From an uncultured Lysobacteraceae bacterium (GTDB lineage: Bacteria; Pseudomonadota; Gammaproteobacteria; Xanthomonadales; Rhodanobacteraceae): a DNA stretch of 7,758 nucleotides. The stretch is from positions 1-7,758 of the forward strand of contig CAMLLF010000162.1 in NCBI GenBank assembly GCA_946480705.1. Direction: 5' to 3'. Positions 6,021 to 7,758 of the stretch are shown here, in pieces. The notes under the pieces are model-generated. The model saw only the letters and a list, made by a program, of their open reading frames with translations, did no database searches and had not been told where the DNA came from. The translations under genes were made by a program, and so were the position numbers. Position 1 is the stretch's first letter. The number at the start of each line of letters is the position of its first letter.

Positions 6021-7758
6021 AGGCGGCAGTGCTGGAGGACGCCACGACCAGGAAGGCCGGCGCGGGAGTGAGTGACGTGGAGAACGATTGGCCGGCCGGC
6101 ACGATGACGACGCCGCGCACGCCGGCAGCGGCGGTCGCGGCGACGCTGACCGACAGGTTCAAAAGCTGATTCGCGCTGGGATAGGTGTTGCCGGGCACGG
6201 CGTAGGTGACGTTGGCGGCGAAGCCGGTCACTTGCGTGGTGATGCTCGTGTCGATGCTGCCGTCGGCCTGGGTGAAGTACACCGTGGGCCATTGATCCGG
6301 CGGCAGCGGCTTTTCGCCGCTGGGCGCGGCATAGGTCAGTGCGAGCGCGACGTTCTTTTCGCCGGGATACAGCGTCGGCGGAATGATGCTGGAGTTGCTC
6401 GCCAGCGACATGGTCACGCCCGAGGGCGTGTTCACGGTCGTGCCGTAGTAGGCATTCCACACATTCTGGAAAAGTATCTGCAGCGGCTGCGCCTCGGTGA
6501 CGACGGCGGGCGAGGTCACGCAGGCCAGCGCCGGAGCGGGTTGCGGCGGCGGCACGATGGGCCGGCCGAACAGAGCGATTTCCAATGTTGCCTGCACCTG
6601 CGAGCCGTACTCGATCGGTGCGCCGGCGATCGTGATGTCGCCGACGGTGAAGCTGACGCCGGCGTCGATCCAGGCCTGCGGAATCTGGAACGCCGCATGC
6701 AGGATGAAGGAGCCGGGGAAGCGGGTGCCGGTGATTTCATCCGTGATGTGTTCGAAGCCGCGGATGATGTGCCAGCAGTCGGCGGCGCTCGCGCCGGGCG
6801 GCAGTTTCGGATCGGCGGGCAATAGGTACTGCGCGAAGCTCGGCATCTGGATGTACAGGCCCGGCGGATCGGCGAGCGAGATGTTCGTGCCCGCGCCGAC
6901 GGCGAGATTGATGCTCTGGCCGATGTGCGGATCGCTGTTGCGGAAGTTCTGGCCGTACTGGCCGCAGCAGATCAGCGCCTGCGGATCGGTGTTGCCCGCG
7001 CTGCGCTGCACGGTCGCGCCGGCACCGAGGCCGAGTTCGGTCTGCAGCGTGTTGGGCGTCGCCGTCAGATGCATGGCGCCGCCGCTGCGCTGCGCCGGCG
7101 TGCCGCTGCGCACGCAAAACGTGGTTGTGTTGAAGCGGTTGAGCGGGTTGTAGGCCGGGCGGTTGGTTTCGGGATCGATCACCGGCTGTCCGCTGACGGG
7201 ATCGAGCAGTTGCAGATCGGCGACGCCGACGGTGACCCACTGGTCCTGCGGCGCGCCGGTGTTGAGGGCTTGCTCGTACACCGCGCAGACGCGCTCGGGG
7301 CTGACGCGCCAGAGGGTCTGGAAGTACTCGGGGTTTTCGCAAGTGAAGTCGATGCGCGTGATCTTGTTCTGCGCGTTGCGCACGACGGAGAACTCGCAGT
7401 ATTCGTCGAGCCAGCCGCGCGGGCCGTAGGGGCCGAACGGCTGCAGCTGGCCGCTCCAGTCCGGCTGCGGACAGCGCGCTTCCGGAATCGGATAGCGCGA
7501 CAGCTCGCCGGAGTCGGCCAATGCAAACAGTGCACTCTGCGGCAAATTGTACGGATTGGGCGGCACCTGGTTCTGGCCCAGGTACTGGATCAGGCGGTTG
7601 GGGAACGCAATCCACGCGACATCGACCGCGCCGTTGCCCTTGGGAATCGGCGTGGCAAGCGGGTTGTAGTACGCGGTCTGCGCGGCCGAAAACAGCGAGT
7701 TCCACGGGTTGCCGGTGATGGCCTGCTGCGTGAAGCCGTTGACGTTCTGGCTCCACAG
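6019..7758 (-). CDS. Large cysteine-rich protein of unknown function, N-terminus beyond window
   Basis: The frame is open from the window edge to TGA (6019-6021), giving 579 visible residues; an internal GTG at 7564-7566 is not the start, since coherent sequence (PWNSLFSAAQTAYYNPLATP, VAWIAFPNRLIQYLG) continues upstream. Visible motifs in fragment numbering: GPRGWLDEYCEFSV (about 112-125), ITRIDFTCENPEYFQTLWR (about 133-151), AYNPLNRFN (about 202-210), GGAMHLTATPNTL (about 226-238), ALICCGQYGQNFRNSDPHIG (about 261-280) and DCWHIIRGFEHI (about 327-338). Residues from about 360 on are beta-rich and Pro/Thr/Ser-rich, like Ig-type or carbohydrate-binding modules. At least nine cysteines suggest disulfides and hence export, but the signal region is not in view. 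No CxxCH is present. I recall similar unnamed bacterial proteins but no activity. As first visible gene of the cassette, it may be the substrate-binding or catalytic component; that is inference. Confidence 0.87.
   Translation of the reverse strand: MWSQNVNGFTQQAITGNPWNSLFSAAQTAYYNPLATPIPKGNGAVDVAWIAFPNRLIQYLGQNQVPPNPYNLPQSALFALADSGELSRYPIPEARCPQPDWSGQLQPFGPYGPRGWLDEYCEFSVVRNAQNKITRIDFTCENPEYFQTLWRVSPERVCAVYEQALNTGAPQDQWVTVGVADLQLLDPVSGQPVIDPETNRPAYNPLNRFNTTTFCVRSGTPAQRSGGAMHLTATPNTLQTELGLGAGATVQRSAGNTDPQALICCGQYGQNFRNSDPHIGQSINLAVGAGTNISLADPPGLYIQMPSFAQYLLPADPKLPPGASAADCWHIIRGFEHITDEITGTRFPGSFILHAAFQIPQAWIDAGVSFTVGDITIAGAPIEYGSQVQATLEIALFGRPIVPPPQPAPALACVTSPAVVTEAQPLQILFQNVWNAYYGTTVNTPSGVTMSLASNSSIIPPTLYPGEKNVALALTYAAPSGEKPLPPDQWPTVYFTQADGSIDTSITTQVTGFAANVTYAVPGNTYPSANQLLNLSVSVAATAAAGVRGVVIVPAGQSFSTSLTPAPAFLVVASSSTAA

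Noticed and set aside
4422..6071. A 549-codon open frame on the plus strand, Arg/Val/Gly-rich
   Set aside because: It is antisense to the heme lipoprotein, with composition typical of GC-rich shadow frames and no recognisable motif. The minus frame has a lipobox, CxxCH and good ribosome binding site.
1..7758. CRISPR arrays, tRNA or rRNA genes, intact transposase
   Set aside because: No regularly spaced repeats, RNA-gene landmarks or transposase motifs were found on either strand by eye.

Overview
The window looks like a stretch of a GC-rich Gram-negative chromosome, most likely proteobacterial. The signs are strong G/C third-position bias, Sec signal peptides, one lipobox lipoprotein, periplasmic CxxCH heme sites and a SCO1/SenC protein. 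I cannot name the genus. All supported genes read on the minus strand, so biological order runs from high to low coordinates.

Region A (7758 to 1792) is a compact four-gene minus-strand operon. (1) A large cysteine-rich protein of unknown function, cut by the window edge. (2) A 529-aa lipoprotein with a single C-terminal heme-binding motif, CLDCH. (3) A 275-aa protein without a visible signal peptide, predicted beta-rich. (4) A 577-aa exported protein with one central heme motif, CSGCH. Genes 1-2 and 2-3 are separated by only about 10-12 nt, and each Shine-Dalgarno sequence overlaps the upstream stop codon. The gap between genes 3 and 4 is 53 nt. None is a textbook cytochrome: each heme site sits on a large body of otherwise unassigned sequence. 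I read this as a multi-component envelope redox cassette of unknown substrate; it is the best candidate here for an undescribed system.

Region B (1791 to 1028) holds a perfect 13-bp inverted repeat after the operon, without a T-tract, followed by a SCO1/SenC copper chaperone/thioredoxin-fold protein. Its position suggests, but does not prove, a link to the redox cassette.

Region C (1027 to 808) has no convincing gene. It carries a 9-bp direct repeat with a GGGGTCAGGTTCAC string that resembles sequence I associate with REP/RAYT-type repeats.

Region D (807 to 1) is a decayed AAA-family ATPase. The N-terminus is recognisable and has a good ribosome binding site. A deletion with frameshift near 568 removes the stretch where the P-loop should be, and the remnant stops at an abrupt switch to AT-rich DNA (15 of 60 bases G or C in 1-60). 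This end looks like an accessory or rearranged region.
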